A DNA stretch of 5,392 nucleotides from NCBI GenBank assembly GCA_946481265.1, contig CAMLNE010000287.1, positions 1 through 5,392 of the forward strand, read 5' to 3'. The notes beneath the pieces are model-generated. The model was not told the DNA's origin. It made no database searches and saw only the letters and a list, made by a program, of their open reading frames with translations. Positions within the stretch are counted from its first letter, which is position 1. Each line of letters starts with the position of its first letter. Source of the stretch: an uncultured Panacagrimonas sp. Its GTDB lineage: Bacteria > Pseudomonadota > Gammaproteobacteria > Nevskiales > Nevskiaceae. This document shows positions 1 through 5,385 of the stretch, in pieces. Made by a program: the position numbers and the translations under genes.

Positions 1-1431
1 ACCCATCGTGCGCGCGAGCCGGCGGAACAGCTCGGCGTTGGATACCGATTCGCCGAGCGGCGCGATCGCCTGCCGGTTCAGGGTGAGGTACAGGTGACCC
101 CAGGAGAACATCAGGTCCGACTGCTCCAGCTGCGTGGTCGCCGGCAGCACGATGTCGGCGTAGCGCGCGGTGTCGGTCAGGAACTGCTCGCTGACGACCG
201 TGAACAGGTCCTCGCGTGCCAGTCCTTCCCTGAGCCGGAGCTGGTCGGGCGCCACCACGAGCGGATTGCTGTTGTAGACGAACAGCGAGCGGATCGGCGG
301 ATCGAGCGGCAGGTCGCCGGTCAGCGCGCGGCCAAGCTGCCACTGGTTGACGACGCGTGTGCCCGGCTGCGCCAGGTCGGCCCGGTGCAGCACGTCCCAG
401 CGCACCGGGAACGCCCACAGCGGCAGCTGCAGGAGGCCGCCGCCCGGCCTGCGCCAGGCACCGACGAGGGCGGGCAGGCAGGCCAGCGCGCGCACCAGCT
501 GTCCGCCGCCCGCCGAGCGCTCGATCGCCACGCCGATGCGGATGGCTGAGGGTTGCGACGCGGCGTACTCGCGCGCCAGCGTGCGGATCACCTCGGCATC
601 GATGCCGGTCTGCGTCGCCGCGAATTCCGGCGTGCAGGTCGCCACATGCTGCGCGAGGTCCTCGTAGCCCACCGTGTAGCGATCGACATAGTCCTGGTCG
701 ACCAGGCCCTCCTTGATGATCACGTGGATCATCGCCAGCGCGAGCGCGCCGTCGGTGCCGGGCCGCACGCGGATGTGCTGGTCGGCCAGCGCCGAGGTCG
801 CGGTCTTCGCCGGGTCGATGACCACCAGCTTGGCGCCGCGCTTTCGCGCCTGGTCCACGAACGGCCACATGTGCGCGTTCGTGCTGAGCATGTTGCAGGC
901 CCAGAGGATGATGAAGCGCGAGTACTGGAAGCTTTCCGGATCCATGCCCGGCGTCGGTCCGACGGTCATGACATAGGCGGTCGATGCGCCCGAGTCGCAG
1001 AAAGTGCGCTCCGAGACTGTCGCGCCGAGCCGGTTGAAGAACGCATCGCCCACGGTCAGCCCGTTCACGAGCCCCTGCGTGCCCAGGTAGCTGTACGGCA
1101 GGATCGCGGTGGGGCCGTGCCCGGCGATGATGTCCTTCCAGCGCGCGCCGATCGTGGCCAGCGCCTCGTCCCAGGAGATGCGCTCGAACGTGCCTGCGCC
1201 CTTGGGACCGGTGCGGCGCAGCGGATGCAGCACGCGGTCCGGATGGTAGACCCGCTCCTGGTACTGGTTGGTCTTGGCGCACAGGCGGCCCTGCGTGAAG
1301 GGATGCGCCGGATTGCCGAGGACGCCGGTGACCTTGCCGTCCTTGACCTTCACCAGCATCGAGCAGGTATCGGGACAGTCGTGGGGGCAGGCGCCGAGCA
1401 CGGTGGCATCGTCGGGAAGCGTGGCCGGCAT
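1..1431 (-). CDS. Molybdopterin-dependent oxidoreductase, bis-MGD type with [4Fe-4S] site (3' end outside window)
   Basis: This is the N-terminal 477 codons of a DMSO-reductase-superfamily (COG0243) enzyme; the C-terminus, including the usual MGD-binding end domain, lies off the left edge. No stop codon interrupts the frame. Residues 15-23 read CPHDCPDTC, and with C51 (in GRLCAK) they form a C-x3-C-x3-C-x27-C [4Fe-4S] motif. C145, in RTFCDSGAS, sits where NapA has its Mo-ligating Cys, so a Cys ligand is inferred. YADIVLPATTQLEQSD at 424-439 is a family hallmark. There is no twin-arginine or other signal peptide, so the enzyme is probably cytoplasmic. The ATG at 1431 is chosen because GAGGGA lies just upstream and the iron-sulfur motif follows at the normal distance. 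The gene is divergent from the alcohol dehydrogenase. The N-terminus resembles the poorly characterised MopB_3-like group. Substrate and electron partner are unknown; no partner subunit is visible. The family call is firm, the specific function is not. Confidence 0.92.
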   Translation of the reverse strand, partial: MPATLPDDATVLGACPHDCPDTCSMLVKVKDGKVTGVLGNPAHPFTQGRLCAKTNQYQERVYHPDRVLHPLRRTGPKGAGTFERISWDEALATIGARWKDIIAGHGPTAILPYSYLGTQGLVNGLTVGDAFFNRLGATVSERTFCDSGASTAYVMTVGPTPGMDPESFQYSRFIILWACNMLSTNAHMWPFVDQARKRGAKLVVIDPAKTATSALADQHIRVRPGTDGALALAMIHVIIKEGLVDQDYVDRYTVGYEDLAQHVATCTPEFAATQTGIDAEVIRTLAREYAASQPSAIRIGVAIERSAGGGQLVRALACLPALVGAWRRPGGGLLQLPLWAFPVRWDVLHRADLAQPGTRVVNQWQLGRALTGDLPLDPPIRSLFVYNSNPLVVAPDQLRLREGLAREDLFTVVSEQFLTDTARYADIVLPATTQLEQSDLMFSWGHLYLTLNRQAIAPLGESVSNAELFRRLARTMG

Positions 1432-1435
1432 GAAG

Positions 1436-1441
1436 TCCCTC
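1436..1441 (-). promoter_or_regulatory. Ribosome binding site of the molybdopterin oxidoreductase
   Basis: On the minus strand GAGGGA precedes the ATG at 1431-1429 by four bases (six from its GAGG core). It supports that start over any upstream extension. The upstream in-frame codons are open but read as proline-rich, non-conserved sequence. Confidence 0.6.
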
Positions 1442-1517
1442 GCTGGATCGGAAAGCGGTGGCAGGGGCACGACGATCCGATGCTATCGGCAGGGCCGTTC
1501 ACGCGCCACATGGTTGT

Positions 1518-1551
1518 CCGGACCGCCTGCAGCCAGGGGATTGCGGTCCGG
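1518..1551. repeat. Perfect 9-bp inverted repeat, candidate operator or hairpin
   Basis: CCGGACCGC at 1518-1526 is the exact reverse complement of GCGGTCCGG at 1543-1551, with 16 bases between. The arm centres are 25 bp apart, a little over two helical turns, so a dimeric regulator could bind both arms on about the same face of the DNA. The repeat lies about 42 bases before the alcohol dehydrogenase start and about 86 before the Mo oxidoreductase start. It could also fold as an RNA hairpin in the dehydrogenase leader. The repeat is seen directly; the function is inferred. Confidence 0.5.
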
Positions 1552-1562
1552 TCGCGCCCATG

Positions 1563-1583
1563 CGAGAAAAGTCCCACTTCTCG
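1563..1583 (+). promoter_or_regulatory. Small hairpin next to the alcohol dehydrogenase ribosome binding site
   Basis: CGAGAA (1563-1568) can pair with TTCTCG (1578-1583). Alternatively CGAG plus AAGT can pair with ACTT plus CTCG around a CCC loop, with a two-base AA bulge. The right arm ends at the first G of the Shine-Dalgarno-like GGGAGA (1583-1588), so folding might affect ribosome access. The pairing is visible; any regulatory role is speculative. Confidence 0.3.
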
Positions 1584-1593
1584 GGAGAGCAAT

Positions 1594-2613
1594 ATGGCAA
1601 AGCAGAAGATGCGTGCGGTGCAGGTGAGTCGGGCCGGCGGCGAACTCGAACTCGTGGAACGCGACATTCCGGAACCCGGTCCGGGCGCCGTGCGGATCCG
1701 GGTGCAGGCCTGCGGGATCTGCCACAGCGACGCGATCGTCAAGCACGGCGTGATGCCGATCCCGTATCCGCGCATCCCCGGCCACGAGGTCGTGGGCGTG
1801 ATCGACGCGCTCGGCGAGGGCGTCGCCGGCTGGACGAAGGGACAGCGTGTCGGTGTGGGCTGGCACGGCGGCTACTGCGGCACCTGCGAGCCCTGCCGTC
1901 GCGGCCAGTTCTTCGCCTGCGTCAGCGGCCAGGTCACCGGCATCACCTCCGACGGCGGCTATGCCGAGTACATGGTCGCCCACGCGACCGCGCTGGCGCT
2001 GATCCCGGACGAGCTCGCGTTCGTGGAAGCCGGTCCGCTCGTCTGCGCCGGCGTGACCACTTTCAACGCGCTGCGCAACAGCGGCGCGGTGGCGGGCGAC
2101 ACGGTGGCGATCCACGGTCTCGGCGGGCTCGGACACCTGGGTGTGCAGTTCGCGGCCAAGATGGGATTCCGCACCGTGGCGATCGCGCGTGGCGCCGACA
2201 AGGCGCCGTTTGCGAAGCAACTGGGCGCGCACCACTACATCGACAGCCAGGCGCAGGATGTCGCGGCCGAGCTGCAGAAGCTGGGCGGCGCCAAGGTCGT
2301 GCTGGCCACGGTGACGGACGCCGCCGCGATGGCGGCGACGATCGGCGGGCTCGGCGCCAACGGCAAGCTCTTCGTGATCGGCGCACCGCACGAGCCGCTG
2401 ACGATTCCCGCGTTCCCGCTGATCGGCGGCAAGCTCGCGGTGCAGGGCTGGTACTCGGGCGTGTCGATCGACAGCCAGGACACGCTCGCGTTCAGCGCGC
2501 TGGCCGGCGTCAAAACGATGGTCGAGACCTATCCGCTGGAAAAGGCGCCGGAGGCCTTCGAGCGCATGATGAGCGGCAAGGCGCGTTTCCGCGTGGTGCT
2601 GGAAATGAAATAG
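1594..2613 (+). CDS. Zinc-dependent alcohol dehydrogenase (medium-chain, GroES-like)
   Basis: This complete 339-residue MDR-family enzyme, normal length for AdhP-like proteins, oxidises an alcohol or reduces an aldehyde with NAD(P) in the cytoplasm. Visible catalytic-zinc ligands are C43 (GICHSD), H64-E65 (PGHE) and C151 (GPLVCAG). Structural-zinc cysteines are C95, C98, C101 and C109. The Rossmann nucleotide motif GLGGLG is at 175-180. The position matching horse ADH Asp223, which selects NAD, is Arg199 here (AIARGADK), hinting at NADP preference. The ATG at 1594 is chosen because GGGAGA (1583-1588) lies five bases upstream and MAKQKMRAV is a typical family N-terminus. The frame is open far upstream, but that part is the shadow of the opposite Mo gene. 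The gene is divergent from the Mo oxidoreductase and convergent with the crotonase gene. The substrate cannot be told from sequence. Confidence 0.95.
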   Translation: MAKQKMRAVQVSRAGGELELVERDIPEPGPGAVRIRVQACGICHSDAIVKHGVMPIPYPRIPGHEVVGVIDALGEGVAGWTKGQRVGVGWHGGYCGTCEPCRRGQFFACVSGQVTGITSDGGYAEYMVAHATALALIPDELAFVEAGPLVCAGVTTFNALRNSGAVAGDTVAIHGLGGLGHLGVQFAAKMGFRTVAIARGADKAPFAKQLGAHHYIDSQAQDVAAELQKLGGAKVVLATVTDAAAMAATIGGLGANGKLFVIGAPHEPLTIPAFPLIGGKLAVQGWYSGVSIDSQDTLAFSALAGVKTMVETYPLEKAPEAFERMMSGKARFRVVLEMK

Positions 2614-2716
2614 AAGCGGGCGCGGGCGGCGCGACCCGGGTGCCGCCCCACGCGGCCCCGGGGACGGTCGTGCATCACCGGCACGCTCCGGTCGGCCTGA
2701 GTGGGCCGGTCGCGAC
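2614..2716. other. Convergent intergenic gap with GC-rich hairpins
   Basis: These 103 bases lie between the stop codons of the alcohol dehydrogenase and the crotonase gene. Besides the strongest hairpin, listed separately, there are ACCGG/CCGGT arms (2677-2681 and 2688-2692) and CGGCC/GGCCG arms (2693-2697 and 2704-2708, extended by G-T pairs). The latter sits about ten bases past the crotonase stop. None is followed by a T-run on either strand, so these are not classical intrinsic terminators. No gene is seen here. Confidence 0.45.
2624..2648 (+). terminator. Possible terminator-like GC hairpin after alcohol dehydrogenase
   Basis: GGGCGGC (2624-2630) pairs with GCCGCCC (2642-2648). One G-T and one C-G pair extend this to nine pairs around a seven-base loop. 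It starts ten bases after the stop codon. There is no following T-tract, so termination is only suggested by position and stem strength; it may instead protect the 3' end or act with another factor. Confidence 0.35.
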
Positions 2717-3529
2717 TCACTCGTAGACGGCGGGGCGCTTCTCCAGGAAGGCACGCGCCCCTTCCTGCAGGTACGGCGCGATGCAGAGCACCTGCCCGCG
2801 GTCCTCGAGCGCCATGATCGACTCCAGGCTTCCGCCCTCGATCGACGCCTTGAGGCCCTGCTTGGTCATGCGCAGGCCCACCGGCGACATCGCGAGCATG
2901 TCGCTGGCCATGGCCGCGCCGAGCGCCTGCAGGCTCTGCCTGGTCACGACCTCGCAGACCAGTCCGATACGCAGCGCCTTGTGCGCGTCGACGAAGCGTC
3001 CGCCCATCATCATCTCGGCGGCATTCGATGCGCCGACGATGCGGGGAAGAAAATAGCTGATGCCCACATCGCAGCCGGTCAGGCCCAGCCTGGCCATCGC
3101 GACATTCATGCGCACGTCGTCGGCGGCGAATCGCACGTCGGCAGCCAGCGCCAGGGCCAGCCCTCCACCGGATGCGGCGCCGTGCACCAGCGCGATGATC
3201 GGCTGCGGGCAGCGGCGCATCTTGAGAATGATGTCCGCGTATGCGCGCTGCAGCTGGAACGCGGCCGCCGGATCGGCGCCGGCGGCCACGATCGTGTCGA
3301 GATCGGCCAGGTCCAGGCCGGCGCAGAAATGCGGGCCCGCGCCCTCGAGGATCACGACACGCACCGCGAGATCCTCGTAGAGCCGGTCGAAGTACGACCG
3401 CAGCTCCGAGGCCATCGTCAGGCCGATCGCGTTTGCCTGCTGCGGTCGGTTCAAGGTCAGGCGATGCAGCGGGCCTTCCTCGACGACCTGGATGTGCTCG
3501 AAGCCGGAGTAGTCGCGACGATCGTTCAT
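2717..3529 (-). CDS. Enoyl-CoA hydratase/isomerase (crotonase) family protein
   Basis: This complete 270-residue crotonase-fold protein, of normal length, would act on an acyl-CoA thioester in the cytoplasm. The CoA-thioester oxyanion-hole segments are present: HFCAGLDL (67-74) and HGAASGGG (116-123). So are the C-terminal family features, such as GGRFVDAHKALRIGLV (176-191). The glutamates used by classical hydratases are absent: A125 follows GGGL where Glu144 would be, and VAMARLG (143-149) has no Glu where Glu164 falls. The segment GLTGCDVG (149-156) resembles the dienoyl-CoA isomerase loop AADVG, so D154 could be an acid/base residue. The ATG at 3529 is preferred: GGTGAAG lies just upstream and the protein then starts like its family. 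A GTG at 3613 would add 28 residues encoded partly by a hexamer repeat. Hydratase, isomerase or another crotonase reaction cannot be decided here. Confidence 0.9.
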   Translation of the reverse strand: MNDRRDYSGFEHIQVVEEGPLHRLTLNRPQQANAIGLTMASELRSYFDRLYEDLAVRVVILEGAGPHFCAGLDLADLDTIVAAGADPAAAFQLQRAYADIILKMRRCPQPIIALVHGAASGGGLALALAADVRFAADDVRMNVAMARLGLTGCDVGISYFLPRIVGASNAAEMMMGGRFVDAHKALRIGLVCEVVTRQSLQALGAAMASDMLAMSPVGLRMTKQGLKASIEGGSLESIMALEDRGQVLCIAPYLQEGARAFLEKRPAVYE

Positions 3530-3535
3530 GGTTCG

Positions 3536-3542
3536 CTTCACC
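3536..3542 (-). promoter_or_regulatory. Ribosome binding site of the crotonase gene
   Basis: On the minus strand GGTGAAG lies six bases (eight from its GGTGA core) before the ATG at 3529-3527. It is a modest match to Shine-Dalgarno. It favours this ATG over the GTG at 3613, which lies inside repeated DNA. Confidence 0.45.
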
Positions 3543-3544
3543 GT

Positions 3545-3562
3545 GTCAGGGTCAGGGTCAGG
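3545..3562. repeat. Three perfect tandem copies of GTCAGG
   Basis: Three exact head-to-tail copies of a six-base unit lie 16 bases upstream of the crotonase ATG, in its presumed leader. Read on the minus strand in the crotonase frame they would encode alternating Asp-Pro. As six is a multiple of three, gain or loss of a copy would not shift a frame, but it could alter leader length. No function can be assigned. Confidence 0.6.
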
Positions 3563-3602
3563 CGCGATCTTGCCACCGTCGCGCAGCACCCTCGCCAGCG
3601 CC

Positions 3603-3620
3603 GGCACAGGCACAGGCAGG
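3603..3620. repeat. Short tandem hexamer GGCACA x2 plus a variant GGCAGG
   Basis: Two exact GGCACA units are followed by GGCAGG, 40 bases beyond the GTCAGG array. Two different hexamer tandems this close together in one intergenic region suggest slippage-prone non-coding DNA. The run also creates the alternative GTG start at 3613 for the crotonase frame. Confidence 0.45.
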
Positions 3621-3690
3621 CCCTGGCACGCGGCGTGGATCGGCAGCGGTGCAAGCGGATCGCGCGCGTCGTCGCGTCATCGACACGGCG

Positions 3691-3720
3691 GCATAAGATC
3701 GGATCAAAGCATTCTTTGCC
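3691..3720. promoter_or_regulatory. A/T-richer island with a 14-bp dyad, candidate promoter/operator
   Basis: This stretch is clearly richer in A/T than its surroundings and contains CAAAG-CATT-CTTTG (3703-3716), a dyad with 5-bp arms. It sits in the divergent region between the crotonase gene and the monooxygenase/small-ORF side, where promoters are expected. TAAGAT (3692-3697) is a weak -10-like match, but no well-spaced -35 was found. The promoter call is inference from composition and position. Confidence 0.35.
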
Positions 3721-3777
3721 CACACAGGGGCGCGGGCCACCGCCATCATCCGGTCCCGATTCCCACGAGCCGACCGC

Positions 3778-3958
3778 ATGTCGACCGCCGACGCCCCGCC
3801 CGCCACCGCAGACCCGGAGGCCGATCGCGCCGCGATCCTGCGCGAGATCGCCGGGGCGGGGCAGGCTGACGATGCACAATCCGACGCTCTGCAAGGCACA
3901 GGCGGTCGGCAAGCGGCTGCTGCGCGACGAGCCGCTTCCCATCAACGGCTACTTCTGA
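3778..3958 (+). CDS. Candidate small ORF with apparent frame change (59-residue composite, or 28-residue ORF at 3872)
   Basis: I do not recognise this gene. From the ATG at 3778 to about 3870 the frame shared with the downstream monooxygenase has coding-like third positions (about 88% G/C). From 3872 to the stop at 3956-3958 that frame drops to about 43%, while the +1 frame rises to about 89% G/C. The switch falls at the GGGG-C-GGGG run (3853-3861). Removing one G would give a 59-residue protein starting MSTADAPPATADPEADRAA and ending KRLLRDEPLPINGYF. Without a frame change, the second part alone is a 28-residue ORF from the ATG at 3872, starting MHNPTLCKAQ, with a weak GGCAGG six bases upstream. 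It ends 53 bases before the monooxygenase start, so it could be a leader peptide, a small protein, or a broken gene. The weak start signal at 3778 limits confidence. Confidence 0.4.
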
Positions 3959-3997
3959 AGCCCAACCAAGCAGCGCCGGCGCAAAGACCGACGTCCG

Positions 3998-4003
3998 AAG
4001 GAG
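3998..4003 (+). promoter_or_regulatory. Strong ribosome binding site deciding the monooxygenase start
   Basis: AAGGAG lies eight bases before the GTG at 4012-4014 and is the best Shine-Dalgarno match in the window. It places the monooxygenase start at 4012 and not at the in-frame ATG at 3778, which would add 78 low-complexity residues. Confidence 0.85.
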
Positions 4004-4011
4004 ATCGCCCC

Positions 4012-5385
4012 GTGTCACGAACCTTTCACCTCGCCGGATTCCAGATCGCCGGTGCGGTCACGCACAGCCACGTCGCGTGGCGTCATCCCAAGACCCAGGG
4101 CGACTTCCGCGACCTGGACTACTACGCGAACATCGCGCGCACCCTCGAGCGCGGGAAATTCGACTTCCTGTTCTTCGCCGACGTGCTGGCCATCCCGCGG
4201 CGCTTCGGCGAGGACATCGCCGAGACCCTGCGCCGCGGCACGCAGGGTGCCGTCGGCCTGGACCCGATGATGGTGGCCGCCGCGCTGGCGGGCGTCACCG
4301 AGAAGCTGGGACTGGCGATCACCAAGTCCGCCACCTACTTCGCGCCCTACGACATCGCGCGTTCGTTCGCGAGCCTCGACCTGCTCTCGAAGGGCCGCGC
4401 CGCGTGGAATGTCGTCACCTCGCTGACCCAGGCCGAGGGCCAGAATTTCGGTCACGACGAGATGATGGACCACGGGCGACGCTACGACCGGGCCGACGAA
4501 TTCCTCGAGGTTGCCTTCGAGCTGTGGAACAGCTGGCATAAGGACGCGATCCTCTACCAGCGCGAGTCCGGTGTCTTCGCGGATCCGGCAAAGGTGCGGG
4601 AGATCAACCATGTCGGCGAGCACTTCAAGGTGCGGGGACCGCTCAACGTGCCGCACTCGCCGCAGTCGCGGCCGGTGATCATCCAGGCCGGCTCGTCGGG
4701 ACGCGGCAGGGATTACGCGGCGCGCTGGGCCGAGCTGATCTTCGAGATCGACCCCTCGCCCGACAGCCGCCGCGCGTACTACGCCGACGTCAAGGCACGC
4801 GCCACCCACTTCGGGCGCGATGCCTCGAAGATCAAGATCCTGCCGGCGGTGATGCCCTTCGTGGGCAGGACCGGGGCCGAGGCGCGCGAGAAGCAGGCCT
4901 TCCACAACGAGCTCGCCGACCCGATCTCCGGCCTGATCACGATGTCGATGCACACCGACCACGACTTCTCGCGCTACGCCCTCGACGAGCCGATCCGCAA
5001 GATCGATGCACCGGGGTCCAAGGGCCTGTTCGCGGTGGCCCACGCGCTGGGCGCGAAGAACGACCTGACCCTGCGCCAGATCGGCAAGCTCTACGCGCAG
5101 GGCATCGTGCTGCCGCAGTTCGTGGGCACCCCGGCGCAGGTGGCCGACCAGCTCGAGGCGGCGTGGAGCGCGGAGGAGTGCGACGGCTGGATGATCTCGG
5201 CCGCCTGGTCACCCGGTGCCTTCGAGGACTTCGTCGACGGGGTCGTCCCCGAACTCCAGCGGCGCGGACTGTTCCGCAAGGAGTACAGCGGCACGCGCCT
5301 GCGCGATCACCTCGGCTTGGGCGAAGCCAACCTCACGCCGGTTCCGCGCCAGCGCACGGTCGAGGCCCCGGGCAAGGCCGGCTGA
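4012..5385 (+). CDS. FMN-dependent monooxygenase, NtaA/SnaA/DszA family (luciferase-like)
   Basis: This complete 457-residue protein has the usual length of the nitrilotriacetate-monooxygenase family (bacterial-luciferase fold). Members use reduced FMN from a separate reductase plus O2 to oxidise substrates such as aminopolycarboxylates, dibenzothiophene sulfone or pristinamycin IIB; they are cytoplasmic. Visible family motifs are FHLAGFQIAGAVTHSHVAWR (5-24), FDFLFFAD (50-57), SKGRAAWNVVTS (126-137) followed by NFG (145-147), RYDRADEFLEVAFELWNSW (157-175), SGVFADP (186-192), GPLNVPHSPQSRPVIIQAGS (209-228) and the FMN-phosphate-region SGRGR (229-233). The GTG start at 4012 is chosen for the AAGGAG upstream and because the conserved N-terminus begins right after it. 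No flavin reductase, ABC transporter or regulator lies within the window, so the substrate is open; desulfurisation or C-N cleavage are both possible. The gene may be co-transcribed with the small ORF upstream. Confidence 0.94.
   Translation: MSRTFHLAGFQIAGAVTHSHVAWRHPKTQGDFRDLDYYANIARTLERGKFDFLFFADVLAIPRRFGEDIAETLRRGTQGAVGLDPMMVAAALAGVTEKLGLAITKSATYFAPYDIARSFASLDLLSKGRAAWNVVTSLTQAEGQNFGHDEMMDHGRRYDRADEFLEVAFELWNSWHKDAILYQRESGVFADPAKVREINHVGEHFKVRGPLNVPHSPQSRPVIIQAGSSGRGRDYAARWAELIFEIDPSPDSRRAYYADVKARATHFGRDASKIKILPAVMPFVGRTGAEAREKQAFHNELADPISGLITMSMHTDHDFSRYALDEPIRKIDAPGSKGLFAVAHALGAKNDLTLRQIGKLYAQGIVLPQFVGTPAQVADQLEAAWSAEECDGWMISAAWSPGAFEDFVDGVVPELQRRGLFRKEYSGTRLRDHLGLGEANLTPVPRQRTVEAPGKAG

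Larger units (their letters stand above)
1432..1593. promoter_or_regulatory. Divergent intergenic/promoter region between Mo oxidoreductase and alcohol dehydrogenase
   Basis: These 162 bases separate two divergent start codons and must carry the promoters for both genes unless transcription enters from elsewhere. I find no convincing -35/-10 pair on either strand. The region does contain a perfect 9-bp inverted repeat (1518-1526 and 1543-1551), a 13-bp dyad CCGAT-GCT-ATCGG (1477-1489), and a hairpin next to the ribosome binding site of the alcohol dehydrogenase (1563-1583). Joint control of the two genes by one regulator is an inference from this layout. Confidence 0.5.

Noticed and set aside
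94..1593. Plus-strand ORFs across the Mo oxidoreductase, including an upstream extension of the alcohol dehydrogenase frame back to 553
   Set aside because: The minus strand encodes a clear Fe-S/Mo enzyme here, and the plus-strand translations have no family features. The dehydrogenase begins at 1594 by homology and ribosome binding site.
2634..2663. Palindromes ACCCGGGT (2634-2641) and CCCCGGGG (2656-2663) in the convergent gap
   Set aside because: Short and GC-only; the first overlaps the loop of the better-supported hairpin at 2624-2648. No independent signal.
1458..2754. Long ORFs of about 420 residues on both strands overlapping the alcohol dehydrogenase in other frames
   Set aside because: Arg/Ala/Gly-rich translations with no recognisable domain. 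They are explained as high-GC shadows of a gene with full zinc and Rossmann motifs.
3530..3613. 28-residue N-terminal extension of the crotonase from the GTG at 3613
   Set aside because: Much of it is encoded by the hexamer repeats, it has no good ribosome binding site, and the family normally starts close to the ATG at 3529.
3624..3638. Possible sigma-54 promoter: TGGCACG matches the -24 element
   Set aside because: At the required ten-base spacing after GG the -12 element is GG instead of GC, so the second half of the motif is absent.
3973..3982. Perfect 10-bp palindrome GCGCCGGCGC between the small ORF and the monooxygenase
   Set aside because: It has no loop, and such GC-only palindromes arise often by chance in this base composition. 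No terminator T-run follows.
4015..5043. A 342-residue minus-strand ORF opposite the monooxygenase
   Set aside because: Its composition is that of a codon-complement shadow, and the plus strand carries all the NtaA-family motifs.
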